Shown: positions 1 through 8,515, numbered from the stretch's first letter. The stretch: 44,932 nt of DNA from Shewanella sairae (GCF_023283535.1 NZ_JAKILT010000045.1:1-44932), one strand, 5' to 3'. Notes: generated by a model not told the origin, from the letters alone. A program made the numbers and translations.

Positions 1-8
1 AAATCCCA

Positions 9-84
9 GGTCGATTAGCTCAGCTGGGAGAGCACCTCCCTTACAAGGAGGGGGTCACTGGTTCGAGCCCAGTATCGACCACCA
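9..84 (+). tRNA. tRNA-Val (anticodon TAC)
   Basis: This 76-nt cloverleaf has acceptor arms GGTCGAT/ATCGACC, discriminator A and an encoded CCA. The D-arm contains AGCTCAGC-GGGAGAGC and the T-arm GGTTCGAGCCC. The anticodon stem CCTCC/GGAGG encloses loop CTTACAA, giving anticodon TAC, which reads GTA valine codons. It is identical to the copy 113 bp downstream, including short flanks on both sides. Confidence 0.97.
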
Positions 85-121
85 TTCTTTTCATAAAGAA
101 TTAAAACATTATGAAATCCCA

Positions 122-197
122 GGTCGATTAGCTCAGCTGGGAGAGCACCTCCCTTACAAGGAGGGGGTCACTGGTTCGAGCCCAGTATCGACCACCA
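122..197 (+). tRNA. tRNA-Val (anticodon TAC), second copy
   Basis: This is an exact copy of the first tRNA-Val, with the same anticodon loop CTTACAA and encoded CCA. The duplicated unit also includes about 8 nt of 5' leader (AAATCCCA) and a short 3' trailer (ATTCTTTT), which points to a tandem duplication of a processing unit. The two are probably cotranscribed. Further copies could lie left of the window edge. No clear terminator follows before 358. Confidence 0.97.
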
Positions 198-358
198 TTC
201 TTTTGTTTCACCCTCCCCTTTTGTACCTATTCAATCCATATAGATATAGCTTCATCACGATTTATCTAGATTTCAAGCACCATTTAATTTTGCGGATCTT
301 TGCCACTCCAGACTGTCTCAACTATTCTTTTAGAATCACTTATAGCTGAGTAAATCTC

Positions 359-586
359 ATGGCAGATGTCAGTCAATCAGCTTCATTAGCAAGCATTACA
401 GCCTACTTAAAGCTTACCTACCAGTATGATCAAGAGACTGCACTTGTCGAAGCAAAATCCGTAATGCAAAACTTGGTAAAAATGCGTCAAAAAGGTTTTA
501 TCACAGGTTGGTACTTTGATGAGCACGGCCAGCTTGAGTTACTTCCTAGTGATCACGTTATGCAGGTGATCAATCCTAATAAATAG
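359..586 (+). CDS. Small conserved-looking protein of unknown function
   Basis: This 75-residue protein is not recognised. It is predicted cytoplasmic and mainly helical, with no signal peptide, membrane segment or cysteine pair. The middle (about 25-47) is rich in Lys/Ala/Val and the C-terminal third (GWYFDEHGQLELLP) looks like a short beta hairpin. The ATG has only a weak upstream purine stretch (GAG), so the start is moderately certain. It sits alone between the tRNA-Val pair and a convergent MFS gene, with no operon partner. Codon use resembles the neighbouring genes, supporting a real gene. No function is proposed. Confidence 0.6.
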   Translation: MADVSQSASLASITAYLKLTYQYDQETALVEAKSVMQNLVKMRQKGFITGWYFDEHGQLELLPSDHVMQVINPNK

Positions 587-608
587 AGTGAGTTAATAAC
601 TCAGGGAT

Positions 609-712
609 TATACCAATTAGTATAAAGGTTTGGTCGCTCAGCGAGAAATTAGCGGCACTGAGACAAGGCAACGAGTGAAGAACATAATTAAACTAAGTTC
701 AAGCTCACTCTT
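609..712 (+). repeat. Partial copy of the MITE-like repeat also found at 12043-12308
   Basis: The segment starts with TATACCAATTAGTATAA and continues through GCTCAGCGAGA, TTAGCGG, GAGACAAGGCAACGAGT and TTCAAGCTC. The same blocks occur in the same order at the left end of 12043-12308. No matching right end with the inverted terminus is seen before the MFS gene, so this copy appears truncated. It encodes no protein. Confidence 0.6.
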
Positions 713-798
713 GTTTATTAGGAGTCCAGCATCAAAGGCGTGGCGTTGCCAATCTAGTGCCCTTAAGCAATAATCAGTTCTCCGTACGCTTTTACCAT

Positions 799-2064
799 TT
801 AAGACTCTAGCGCTAATTGCCCTGATTGAGATTTAGAGTTCACCAGTTTCAACACCACTAATGCAAGGATCGTTAAGGCAATGACAGAGCCCAACACTAC
901 GCCTTGCCATCCCCATAAATTCCAGAATGGCAATAAGTAAGGCCCCCCCATTGCCGCCCCTAAGTAATAGCTACATAAATACAAAGCTGTCGCTTTTGCT
1001 CTATGTTCTTTTGCGCGGTAAGCAACCCAAGCATTGCAGCTACTATGGATAAGAAAAAAGCCAAATGCTGAAATTAAAAACCCCATAAAGATAGCGGTCA
1101 AATGATCGGCTAGCGTGAGTAACGTACCTGCAAGCAAAGCTAATACCGAATATATAAACACTCGCTTTACCCCCTGTTTTGCCACCCATTTAGCCGAACG
1201 ATACGATGCGTAAGTACCACTTAGGTAACAAAGGAAAATCAGTGTCACTTCAAACCGCCCCAAATTAAACGGGCTGTCCATCAGATGTAGCTGAATATAA
1301 CTAAACTGATTAACCATCACCATAAATGCAAGGCCGCCAACCAAGTACATAAGTCGTAATTTAGGGTCTGCGAGATGGTAACAAAAACCCTTAAAGTCTG
1401 ATTTTTTAAGCGGCCACTTGCCAAGCTCTAATTCCGGCTTGAGAAAGTGACTCTTTGGCAACAAGTAACTCACGATCAACGTGCCAATCAATGAGACCCC
1501 AGTAAGCAATGCCATCGCTTGCTGCCAATCTAAATACTGCGCCATAGCACCACCAAGCAACCGCCCAGCAATCCCACCTACACTGTTGGCAGCAATATAA
1601 ATCGCACCGGCCTTTAACAAGGCATTATTACCCAGTTCATCTTTAAAGTAAGCCATCGCCATAGCTGGTACAGAAGCAAGTAAAGCGCCCTGTAACATTC
1701 TCAACATAACAAGCTGGCTGAATTCCGTAATGAATAATGCGCAAAAATCCAAAATAACTAACAGGTATAAACTGACTAGGATAGGTTTTTTACGCCCGAC
1801 ACGATCAGAAAGCACTGCAAACAACAATAGTGAAAAGGCCATGGTAAAACTAGTCACTGATAACAGTAGCGTTGCATGACTTTTGGTAACCGAAAAAGCA
1901 TCTGCGATCAGCGGCAACATACCTTGAACTAAATACAGATTGATAAAGATAACCATAGACGCAAAAGACAAACTCAATATCAAGCGGAGCTCATTGGTAT
2001 CTTGCCCACAGACATTGCTAGTACTCATTGCACATAACTCAAAGTGTTTTAATACAGATAGCAT
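799..2064 (-). CDS. MFS drug/solute exporter (YnfM/AraJ-like)
   Basis: This is a twelve-helix major facilitator superfamily transporter of the inner membrane. It is predicted to export a small molecule by proton antiport; the substrate is unknown. Visible features are a first helix in ...VIFINLYLVQGMLPLIADAF, the MFS signature loop between helices 2 and 3 (SDRVGRKKP), a second-half loop YASYRSAKWVAK, and a length (about 421 residues) normal for the YnfM group. I place the start at the ATG at 2064 because AGGTGA lies 6 nt upstream; a GTG at 2073 overlaps that ribosome-binding site, and an ATG at 2028 is an alternative. It is divergent from a LysR regulator, the usual arrangement for such a pair. 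Confidence 0.85.
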   Translation of the reverse strand: MLSVLKHFELCAMSTSNVCGQDTNELRLILSLSFASMVIFINLYLVQGMLPLIADAFSVTKSHATLLLSVTSFTMAFSLLLFAVLSDRVGRKKPILVSLYLLVILDFCALFITEFSQLVMLRMLQGALLASVPAMAMAYFKDELGNNALLKAGAIYIAANSVGGIAGRLLGGAMAQYLDWQQAMALLTGVSLIGTLIVSYLLPKSHFLKPELELGKWPLKKSDFKGFCYHLADPKLRLMYLVGGLAFMVMVNQFSYIQLHLMDSPFNLGRFEVTLIFLCYLSGTYASYRSAKWVAKQGVKRVFIYSVLALLAGTLLTLADHLTAIFMGFLISAFGFFLIHSSCNAWVAYRAKEHRAKATALYLCSYYLGAAMGGPYLLPFWNLWGWQGVVLGSVIALTILALVVLKLVNSKSQSGQLALES

Positions 2065-2248
2065 ATCAATCACCTAAACATAAGAATAACAACTAAAAAA
2101 TGAAAAAGTTATTGTTTTTTGTTATGGCCAATTTACTGTAAGCTTTCAAAATAGATAAAACGATACGACAGGCTGTGGATTAAGACAAAATCTATGATGT
2201 GCCTTGCTAACCCTCCCCTGCGATACATTAAATTAAGAAGCAATCGAC
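2065..2248. promoter_or_regulatory. Divergent MFS/lysR control region
   Basis: This region between the divergent MFS and lysR starts is AT-rich on the MFS side. It contains interrupted dyads: AATAAC near 2085 pairs with GTTATT near 2108, and ATAACAA near 2086 pairs with TTGTTAT near 2119. LysR-type regulators commonly bind such imperfect AT-rich dyads, so this is the likely operator. No exact T-N11-A site is claimed. Confidence 0.35.
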
Positions 2249-3130
2249 ATGGATATACGACAATTAAAATATTTAGATGCTCTGATAACAGCAGGGAGTT
2301 TCACCAAAGCTGCCGGGCAGCTCAATATGGCACAACCAGCATTAAGTCAAAGCATAAAACGACTTGAGCAAGAGCTTGGTGTCATATTGGTGGATAGAGG
2401 TGCCAACAAAAGCAGTAAATCGCTTTCATTGACAGCAGAAGGCGAAGCACTGCACCAACACGCCAAACTCATTATAAAAAAAATGACCCAAGCAGAAGCG
2501 CACATTAAGTCGATGGCAAATTTGACCAAAGGAGAAGTCAGGGTCGCTGTGCCAGGAATGCTGGGTTCTTATTATTTGCCAAGACGATTAATGGCCTTTA
2601 GACATCAGCACCCACAGCTTAAATTATCTCTATTTGAAGGTGGTACCCGCGATACCCTCAGAATGCTCCACAATGAAGATGTCGATATTGCCATTATTAC
2701 AGCCAATGATCTTACCGACGAATTTGATAGCCACCTTTTATTACAAGAGCAAATGGTGGTGGCAGTTGGCAAGGAGCATCCATTATCCCAAGTTGACGCC
2801 GTTTCATTAGAGGCATTCTTCCAGCATGAACTGGTATTTTTTAAACCTGGATATTTTCATCGAGATTGGATGCTTGAACAAGCAGAGAAGCTTGGACTAA
2901 CGGCTAACATTGCATTTGAAACGAACCTAATCAATTTAATTAAACAGGTCGTAGCCCAAGAATACGGCATCACAAGTGTGTTAGAAATGGTGATAGAAAA
3001 ACACGATAATATTTGTGCAAAACCTTTCGAACCACCCATTTTTTTAGATTTACACATCGCTTGGAAAAAGCAACGCCCCATCAGTCAAGCAGACAAAGCG
3101 TTTGTTGAATTTCTTATGCATAACCGCTAG
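2249..3130 (+). CDS. LysR-family transcriptional regulator
   Basis: This 293-residue LysR-type regulator has an N-terminal winged helix-turn-helix (residues 1-60; AGSFTKAAGQLNMAQPALSQ, then RLEQELG) and a LysR substrate-binding domain (about 90-290; KGEVRVAVPGMLGSYYLP, then DVDIAIIT). The length is typical. The ATG is preceded by AAGAAG at a proper distance. Divergence from the MFS exporter suggests it controls that gene in response to an exported compound. The inducer cannot be read from sequence. Confidence 0.9.
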   Translation: MDIRQLKYLDALITAGSFTKAAGQLNMAQPALSQSIKRLEQELGVILVDRGANKSSKSLSLTAEGEALHQHAKLIIKKMTQAEAHIKSMANLTKGEVRVAVPGMLGSYYLPRRLMAFRHQHPQLKLSLFEGGTRDTLRMLHNEDVDIAIITANDLTDEFDSHLLLQEQMVVAVGKEHPLSQVDAVSLEAFFQHELVFFKPGYFHRDWMLEQAEKLGLTANIAFETNLINLIKQVVAQEYGITSVLEMVIEKHDNICAKPFEPPIFLDLHIAWKKQRPISQADKAFVEFLMHNR

Positions 3131-3180
3131 CTAGAAAGCAAACATACAGCTTGAATGCTCTATATGTTAACTAAGCCTAT

Positions 3181-3220
3181 GCTGTTTATTGCCTCTTTGA
3201 TAAAAGGGAAAATAAACAGC
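3181..3220. terminator. Inverted repeat between convergent lysR and maiA
   Basis: GCTGTTTATT (3181-3190) is perfectly complementary to AATAAACAGC (3211-3220), and the inner CCTCTTT/AAAAGGG extends the stem imperfectly. It lies between two convergent genes, as a shared terminator would. There is no U-tract on either side, so intrinsic termination is only a possibility. Confidence 0.4.
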
Positions 3221-3251
3221 TCAGCCTAAATCAAATCACCTTGCTGAGCGA

Positions 3252-3917
3252 TTAAACTGCATCAGCTTGATTCTCAGGAACCGCATTGATAAATGCCGGT
3301 AAAGTTAAGCAATGAGCATTAACACGCTCTATATTCGGATATGGACTCATATCTAACTCAAATCGCTTAGCATTGTACACCTGGGGCACTAAACAGATAT
3401 CAGCAAGGGTTGGGCTATCACCGAAGCAAAAAGTGCCACTATGTTGCTCTAGCTGCTTTTCTAGCGCACTAAACCCTTCATTTAACCAATGATGATACCA
3501 AGCTTGCTTATTATCATTATCTACGTTTAGTTCGCCAGTTAAATACTGCAGCACTTTTAAGTTATTTAGAGGGTGAACTTCACACGCTATCAGCATAGCC
3601 ATCGCTCGAACAATTGATTTATCGAATAAGTCTGCTGGTAATAGCGCAACATCAGGGTATGCCTCATCAAGATATTCAATAATTGCGAGTGACTGCGTTA
3701 GTACTCTTTGTTTTCCAGCCTGGTTTATCACTAAGCTCGGCACTAACTCTTGTGCATTAAGGCTTACGTATGCATCGCTATGCTGCTCGCCACCGTCTTT
3801 AACTAAGTGCACTGAAACCTGCTCCGCGACTAGCGATTTTAAGTTCATTGCAATGCGTACCCGATAAGCAGCACTTGAACGCCAATAGCCAAAAAGCTGA
3901 GTGTTAGTCGTTGCCAT
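3252..3917 (-). CDS. maiA: Maleylacetoacetate isomerase (zeta-class GST)
   Basis: This enzyme isomerises 4-maleylacetoacetate to 4-fumarylacetoacetate, the penultimate step of tyrosine/homogentisate breakdown, using glutathione. The 221-residue protein has the zeta-GST N-terminal motif (YWRSSAAYRVRIAMN, residues about 11-25; family signature SSxxxRVRI), the glutathione-side Val-Pro (LVPSL) and SLAIIEYLDE. The C-terminal helical domain contains GDSPTLADICLVPQVYNAKRF. AAGGAG lies 8 nt before the ATG. It follows the FAH-family gene, so the two last steps of the pathway are adjacent, but an intrinsic terminator at 3985-4010 lies between them and may reduce maiA transcription. Confidence 0.93.
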   Translation of the reverse strand: MATTNTQLFGYWRSSAAYRVRIAMNLKSLVAEQVSVHLVKDGGEQHSDAYVSLNAQELVPSLVINQAGKQRVLTQSLAIIEYLDEAYPDVALLPADLFDKSIVRAMAMLIACEVHPLNNLKVLQYLTGELNVDNDNKQAWYHHWLNEGFSALEKQLEQHSGTFCFGDSPTLADICLVPQVYNAKRFELDMSPYPNIERVNAHCLTLPAFINAVPENQADAV

Positions 3918-3984
3918 TAAATATCTCCTTGTGCCCTTTCGTCATTCAGCCCTTTGCCATTGTCTAGCAAAGCAAAATGCTAAC

Positions 3985-4010
3985 AAAAAAGCCGATCCCT
4001 TAAGATCGGC
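3985..4010 (-). terminator. Intrinsic terminator between the FAH-family gene and maiA
   Basis: On the minus strand GCCGATC, a short loop, GATCGGC and a run of six T form a textbook rho-independent terminator 22 bp after the FAH-family stop codon. It precedes maiA, which is transcribed in the same direction, so it may act as a partial terminator. Confidence 0.8.
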
Positions 4011-4032
4011 CTTATCACTAAACAATCATTAA

Positions 4033-5019
4033 TTAGCCTTTATATTCGACAACTTGCTGATCGATTGAACCAAAAATACTGTTATTGTCATCATCAAGCA
4101 TTTCAATACGCACACGGTCGCCAAAACGCATAAAGGATGTAGATGGCTTACCATCCGCAATTGTCTCAAGCATACGTGTTTCTGCAAGGCAACTTGAACC
4201 AGCGCTGCGATCATAGTTAGAAATTGTGCCTGAACCTATAATTGCGCCAGCACCCAATGGACGTGTTTTAGCCACATGAGATACCAACTGACTAAAATTG
4301 AATGTCATATCAACCCCAGCATTTGGACGGCCAAATAACTCACTATTAAGGTGAGTAATTAAAGGCAGGTGTACTTTGCTATCTTGCCACTTATCGTTTA
4401 ACTCATCCGGTGTTACAGCCACAGGAGAAAAACTGCTTGATGGTTTGGCTTGGAAAAAACCAAAGCCTTTTGCCAACTCACCAGGAATAAGGTTACGTAA
4501 CGATACATCGTTAACTAGCATCAATAACTTAATATGCTTTTCGGCATTATCAGCACTAACGCCCATTGGCACATCATCAGTAATCACCGCTATTTCAGAT
4601 TCGAAATCAATGCCCCACTCTTCGCTTGCTAACGGAATATCGGCTTTAGGCGCTATAAAGCAATCTGAACCGCCTTGATATACCAGCGGGTCTGTCCAAA
4701 ATGTTTCAGGCATCTCTGCGCCACGAGCCTTACGCACAAGCTCCACATGGTTAACATAGGCACTGCCATCAGCCCATTGATAAGCTCTAGGTAATGGCGA
4801 TAGACATTTCGCTTCCTCAAAATCGACAGCGTTATCCATTAAGCCTTTATTTAGCGCATCATAAAGCTCTACTAATTGTGGATTAAGTAGATCCCATGCA
4901 TCAATAAGTTGCTGCATAGTATGAGCAATCGCAGGAACAGCAACTGCTTTCGTTAAGTCTTTGCTTACCAACATTAATTGGCCGTCACGACGACCATTAT
5001 CATAACTTGCTAACTTCAT
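4033..5019 (-). CDS. Fumarylacetoacetate hydrolase family protein
   Basis: This 328-residue enzyme probably cleaves 4-fumarylacetoacetate to fumarate and acetoacetate. It is the bacterial short form: residues 1-75 form a small N-terminal domain and about 80-325 the FAH fold, with metal-site acidic residues in GIDFESEIAVITDDV and PLGAGAIIGSGTISNYDRSAGSSCLAE. Animal FAH is about 420 residues. AGGAG lies 6 nt upstream of the ATG. The neighbours maiA, tyrR and phhAB all concern phenylalanine/tyrosine, which supports FAH activity rather than another member of this broad family. A CRP-like and a TyrR-like site lie upstream. Confidence 0.88.
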   Translation of the reverse strand: MKLASYDNGRRDGQLMLVSKDLTKAVAVPAIAHTMQQLIDAWDLLNPQLVELYDALNKGLMDNAVDFEEAKCLSPLPRAYQWADGSAYVNHVELVRKARGAEMPETFWTDPLVYQGGSDCFIAPKADIPLASEEWGIDFESEIAVITDDVPMGVSADNAEKHIKLLMLVNDVSLRNLIPGELAKGFGFFQAKPSSSFSPVAVTPDELNDKWQDSKVHLPLITHLNSELFGRPNAGVDMTFNFSQLVSHVAKTRPLGAGAIIGSGTISNYDRSAGSSCLAETRMLETIADGKPSTSFMRFGDRVRIEMLDDDNNSIFGSIDQQVVEYKG

Positions 5020-5144
5020 ACTGACTCCTAAATCGATTATAACCTAGCTATCACTTTAATATTCATGTTGTTTTACTCTGACAGCACAGATATCTCACCC
5101 TAAATTTTCCATAGAATGACATCACTAGGTCAGATGTGAAATAG

Positions 5145-5160
5145 CGTGAGATAAATCACA
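5145..5160. promoter_or_regulatory. CRP-like site upstream of the FAH-family gene
   Basis: CGTGA-GATAAA-TCACA matches the CRP consensus TGTGA-N6-TCACA at nine of ten defined positions. It lies about 125 bp upstream of the FAH-family start. Regulation of amino-acid catabolism by CRP is common in enteric and marine gammaproteobacteria, but binding here is inferred. Confidence 0.45.
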
Positions 5161-5183
5161 CTTACCCATAGCAACACGTAAAC

Positions 5184-5201
5184 TGTAAAGATAAAATTAC
5201 A
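5184..5201. promoter_or_regulatory. TyrR box upstream of the FAH-family gene
   Basis: TGTAAA-GATAAA-ATTACA matches the TyrR box TGTAAA-N6-TTTACA at eleven of twelve positions, including the essential G and C spaced by 14. It lies about 165 bp upstream of the FAH-family start, with tyrR next door. Confidence 0.65.
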
Positions 5202-5218
5202 GTCTGCTACTGCAGACT
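5201..5218 (-). terminator. Candidate tyrR terminator
   Basis: AGTCTGC and GCAGACT (5201-5207, 5212-5218) form a hairpin with a 4-nt loop, followed on the minus strand by the T-rich stretch GTAATTTTATC. It lies about 60 bp after the tyrR stop and abuts the TyrR box. A second hairpin (TTGCCG/CGGCAA, 5244-5262) lies closer to the stop but lacks a U-tract. Confidence 0.4.
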
Positions 5219-5279
5219 ATTTAGTGCCGTTTAGCGTTTAAACTTGCCGAACTAAGCGGCAACTAACGGCAAGCTAGTT

Positions 5280-6827
5280 TTACACCTCTTTTTGTTTACT
5301 TATCTTGTATTCACGCAGTTTGTTGGCAATAGCGGTATGAGACACACCTAGCTTTTTAGCTAACTGTCTAGTACTCGGATAAGCTGGATAAAGACGACGT
5401 AGCAAACTCGACTCAAACTGTTTCATAGCTTGCTCAAGGCTGCCTTCAAACTGATGATCAAAATAACCAAAACCTTCGGCATATGAAGGCAGCTTTAATT
5501 GTTCAACCGTAAGTTCTGCACTGCCATCCCACATAGAAACAGCCCTAAAAATGGCATTCTTCAATTGACGAACGTTGCCCGGCCACGCGTAACCTAATAG
5601 ATGTTCACGGCACTCACCTGAAATACGGCGAATAGGAATAGATAATTGCTGGCTATAATGCTCTAAAAACATTTCAGTTAGCGGGATAATGTCAACTTTG
5701 CGTTCACGTAAAGAAGGCACATGGAAGCTCAATACATGGATGCGGTAATAGAGATCTTCTCTAAACTCACCACTTTGACATAGTTCTGCGAGATTCTTTT
5801 GGGTTGAACAGATAATACGCACATCACTGCGGATCTCTTCATCACCGCCAACTCGCCTGAATGTTCCATCTTGCAAGAAACGTAATAACTTAACTTGGGC
5901 TGACTTTGACATTTCTGCAACTTCATCAAGAAAGATCGTGCCACCTTTAGCTTCTTCAATGAAACCGCGTTTGACTACATCGCCATTGTTCACATAGCCA
6001 AAAAGCTCTTCTTCTGCAGCACTATCAGGCATGGCTGCACAGTTAATGGCAATAAAGGGTTGCTCACGTCGCATACTTGCGTCATGGCATGCGCGAGACA
6101 TCAATTCTTTTCCGGTTCCGGTTTCACCGGTGATTAACAATGGCGCATCGAGTTGCGCCATTCTGCGCGCTTGTGCCAAAACCTCTTTCATCTTGTCACT
6201 AGTTGCCAGTACATTTTCAAAACCGCTTGATTGGCTTTGCAATGCATTAAACTGTTTTCCTAAGCGTGCCGGTGACTTAAGTGACACAACTGCCCCAGTT
6301 AAGATAGGCGTGTCACTGCCACTATCTGGCAAGTATATAGGTAGCATTTCGGCCAAGTATTCGTTTTCGCCAATATTAACTCGTGTGGCTTGCGCCAACA
6401 CTGTCGATTCACTTAGCCAGCGACTAAAGTTAAATCCTTGCACCCAATGATTTATGGATTCATCAATGATCTCATGCTCACTCATACCCACAGTATGCAA
6501 TGCTGACTCATTGACGATCCGCACACGTCCTTTTACATCAATCGAAAATACTGAATCCGGCAACGTCTTTAACAGTGTCTTTAGAGCATAATGCTCTTGC
6601 TCTGAAGGCATAAATGACACAGTCCGTACATCATGTACACCTTCAACTTTACGAATAAGTGGTAGCAACTCACTCAAGGTGTCAAAGCTTACCTCGGCAA
6701 ATTGTAAGTAGAGAAAGCCTTGATTACTGGCATCAATCGCAAACAAATTAATACCGTAGTCTTCCATAATCAATAAGATATCTTTAGCCAGACCTACACG
6801 GTCCAAACAGCTGACTTCCAAGCGCAT
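5280..6827 (-). CDS. tyrR: TyrR, aromatic amino-acid regulator
   Basis: TyrR represses or activates aromatic amino-acid genes in response to Tyr/Phe/Trp with ATP. Domain order in the 515-residue protein is ACT (1-75, MRLEVSCLDRVGLAKDIL), PAS (80-190), AAA+ (about 205-430; Walker A GETGTGKE, Walker B GGTIFLDEV, arginine-finger region FREDLYYR) and a C-terminal TyrR-type HTH (about 470-512, STRQLAKKLGVSHTAIANKLREY). The sigma-54 contact loop GAFTGA is absent (GYVNNG here), as in known TyrR proteins that act on sigma-70 promoters. TyrR-box-like sites lie before the FAH-family and phhA genes, so this is probably a local regulator of the flanking pathway. Confidence 0.95.
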   Translation of the reverse strand: MRLEVSCLDRVGLAKDILLIMEDYGINLFAIDASNQGFLYLQFAEVSFDTLSELLPLIRKVEGVHDVRTVSFMPSEQEHYALKTLLKTLPDSVFSIDVKGRVRIVNESALHTVGMSEHEIIDESINHWVQGFNFSRWLSESTVLAQATRVNIGENEYLAEMLPIYLPDSGSDTPILTGAVVSLKSPARLGKQFNALQSQSSGFENVLATSDKMKEVLAQARRMAQLDAPLLITGETGTGKELMSRACHDASMRREQPFIAINCAAMPDSAAEEELFGYVNNGDVVKRGFIEEAKGGTIFLDEVAEMSKSAQVKLLRFLQDGTFRRVGGDEEIRSDVRIICSTQKNLAELCQSGEFREDLYYRIHVLSFHVPSLRERKVDIIPLTEMFLEHYSQQLSIPIRRISGECREHLLGYAWPGNVRQLKNAIFRAVSMWDGSAELTVEQLKLPSYAEGFGYFDHQFEGSLEQAMKQFESSLLRRLYPAYPSTRQLAKKLGVSHTAIANKLREYKISKQKEV

Positions 6828-6999
6828 ACTATTGCAGTTCCCTTTTTTAGATACTCGTTATTGGGATAAAACAATCAACAGAAACGAGCTAGCTCATCAA
6901 ATAATAAGTGAGCGTAAACCCAGGTTCTGTAATTTGCCTATACGTTAGAAGTTTATCTTGGTTGTGGCAAGGGTTGTTTACAGGGGATTTGTAACATAA

Positions 7000-7035
7000 A
7001 GAAAATAAAAGCGTGTTAGTCGCGCCAACACGCTT
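7000..7035 (-). terminator. Terminator of the phhA-phhB unit
   Basis: On the minus strand AAGCGTGTT, a 9-nt loop, AACACGCTT and then TTTTATTTT form a 9-bp stem with a U-rich tail, about 90 bp after the phhB stop and before tyrR. It separates phhAB from tyrR transcription. Confidence 0.75.
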
Positions 7036-7123
7036 AAGCAAAGCAGTTTAATCCACTATTAACTCATAGAGAAAATCAGCAGCAATGCTGTTATTGATAT
7101 CAGAAAAAGCATAAAACTAGTGA

Positions 7124-7462
7124 CTAGTTGTAAAGCGTGTCAGTCTTAGCTGCCATAATAAAATCGTTTTTATGTAACCCTTTGATAGAATGAGACCACC
7201 AAGTTACCGTGACCTTTCCCCATTCCGTTAATATTCCTGGGTGGTGAAAGTCCGCTTCAGCAAGTTCAGCCAATTTATTGGTGAACTCCATCGCTAACTT
7301 AAAGTTCTTAAACTTGTAAACCCGCTCTAATTGCATAATGCCATCACGCACTTCAACGCCCCAATCAGGGAGCATCTTAATCAGCTGTGCTAGCTCTGCA
7401 TCACTGACTTTTGGTGCATCGGCTTGGCAAGCTTCGCAGGTCATTTGCGCTAACTCTGTCAT
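7124..7462 (-). CDS. phhB: Pterin-4a-carbinolamine dehydratase
   Basis: PhhB dehydrates 4a-hydroxytetrahydropterin so the pterin cofactor of phenylalanine hydroxylase can be recycled. The 112-residue length is typical. The active-site region is present: [33 protein letters not shown] spans about residues 69-101, with the conserved His-His-Pro and the downstream His of SHSIKGL. Residues 1-20 form a Cys-containing N-terminal extension (TCEACQAD), also known from relatives in this group. AAGGAA precedes the ATG. It lies 80 bp after phhA in the same direction. Confidence 0.95.
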   Translation of the reverse strand: MTELAQMTCEACQADAPKVSDAELAQLIKMLPDWGVEVRDGIMQLERVYKFKNFKLAMEFTNKLAELAEADFHHPGILTEWGKVTVTWWSHSIKGLHKNDFIMAAKTDTLYN

Positions 7463-7500
7463 GTCTAATTCCTTAACTTAACGTTTCTACTCATTATTAA

Positions 7501-7527
7501 GTCGGTAAGCGTTAAATTGCTACCGAC
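7501..7527 (-). terminator. Hairpin in the phhA-phhB gap
   Basis: GTCGGTA (7501-7507) pairs with TACCGAC (7521-7527). On the minus strand it is followed by TTAATAATGAG rather than a strong U-tract. It could be a partial terminator or an RNA stability element setting the phhA:phhB ratio. Confidence 0.35.
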
Positions 7528-7542
7528 CTTTATCATTACTCA

Positions 7543-8334
7543 TTAACCCGCTTTTGCGGGAAATGCAGCTTCAAATAAACCTAGTTGCTGTGCTTTGTGC
7601 ACAGATCCCATAATGTCCATTTCAGCAATCTCATCCAATTGACCAATATTTTCAATGGCATAATAGATAGGTTGCATAATATCAATACGGTATGGCGTTC
7701 TCAGTACATCAACCAAATCAAATGGTCTAATTTCTGGTTCATCGCCCATTACATATAAAGTTTCACCAGGAGAACTTAAAATACCGCCGCCATAAATGCT
7801 GAGTTCATTCTGCTTAGTTCGCAATACACCAAACTCCACCGTAAACCAATAAAGCCTTGCCAAAAACACCCGTTGTTCTTTGGTCGCTGCTAAGCCTAAT
7901 TGCCCATACAAGTGGGAGAAATGTGCAAAAGAAGGATTGGTCAACAAAGGGCAATGACCAAATACTTCATGAAATATATCTGGCTCTTGTAAATAGTCGA
8001 ACTCTTCACGACTGCGAATAAAAGTCGCCACCGGGAATGACTTGTTTGCTAATAACTCAAAGAATTTACCAAAAGATATCAATGCTGGAACAGCAGCGGT
8101 TTTCCAACCCGTTGCTTGCAATAATACATTATCGATTTCAGGTAATTGTGGAATTCTATCTGTAGGCAAAGCCAGTTTATCTAGACCTTGTAAGTATTCA
8201 GGGCAAGCACGCCCCGGCAAGTTAACTAGCTGTCTAGCATATAATTCAGACCAAACATCATTTTCAGTCTTAGGGTAATTAATAGCCCCATTAGCATCAG
8301 GTATGTGAGCTACGTAATTTTGTGGTGTATTCAT
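7543..8334 (-). CDS. phhA: Phenylalanine-4-hydroxylase (monomeric bacterial type)
   Basis: PhhA converts phenylalanine to tyrosine with O2 and tetrahydropterin. The 263-residue protein is the single-domain bacterial form without the ACT domain of animal enzymes. The 2-His-1-Glu iron site is visible: FHEVFGHCPLL gives both histidines (about residues 128 and 133) and YWFTVEFGV the glutamate (about 173). The conserved YGGGILSSPGE follows. The ATG has only a weak ribosome-binding site. Two TyrR-box-like sites lie 116-200 bp upstream, so aromatic control by the neighbouring tyrR is likely. phhB follows in the same unit. Confidence 0.96.
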   Translation of the reverse strand: MNTPQNYVAHIPDANGAINYPKTENDVWSELYARQLVNLPGRACPEYLQGLDKLALPTDRIPQLPEIDNVLLQATGWKTAAVPALISFGKFFELLANKSFPVATFIRSREEFDYLQEPDIFHEVFGHCPLLTNPSFAHFSHLYGQLGLAATKEQRVFLARLYWFTVEFGVLRTKQNELSIYGGGILSSPGETLYVMGDEPEIRPFDLVDVLRTPYRIDIMQPIYYAIENIGQLDEIAEMDIMGSVHKAQQLGLFEAAFPAKAG

Positions 8335-8449
8335 AATTGCTAACTATCATCCTAAATATGGGAATTAACTTCTGTTTCCATAGTTAACCACGACATAAAA
8401 AATGTTAAGTAGATCACGTTTTATTATTCATCAGCTAGACCAGTAAAAT

Positions 8450-8467
8450 CGTAACGTATTGCTTACA
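8450..8467. promoter_or_regulatory. TyrR box upstream of phhA (proximal)
   Basis: CGTAAC-GTATTG-CTTACA keeps the G-N14-C core and nine of ten positions of TGTAA-N8-TTACA. It lies 116 bp upstream of the phhA start. Confidence 0.55.
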
Positions 8468-8515
8468 CAAGATAACCCAAATAAACCTAAAGGCATAAAA
8501 AAATTAATAAAAATA

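Noticed and set aside
6031..6450. 139-codon open frame on the plus strand
   Set aside because: It is antisense to the tyrR PAS/AAA+ coding region; composition reflects the tyrR codons.
5280..6827. tyrR as a sigma-54 activator
   Set aside because: The GAFTGA loop is replaced by GYVNNG, as in TyrR proteins that work with sigma-70.
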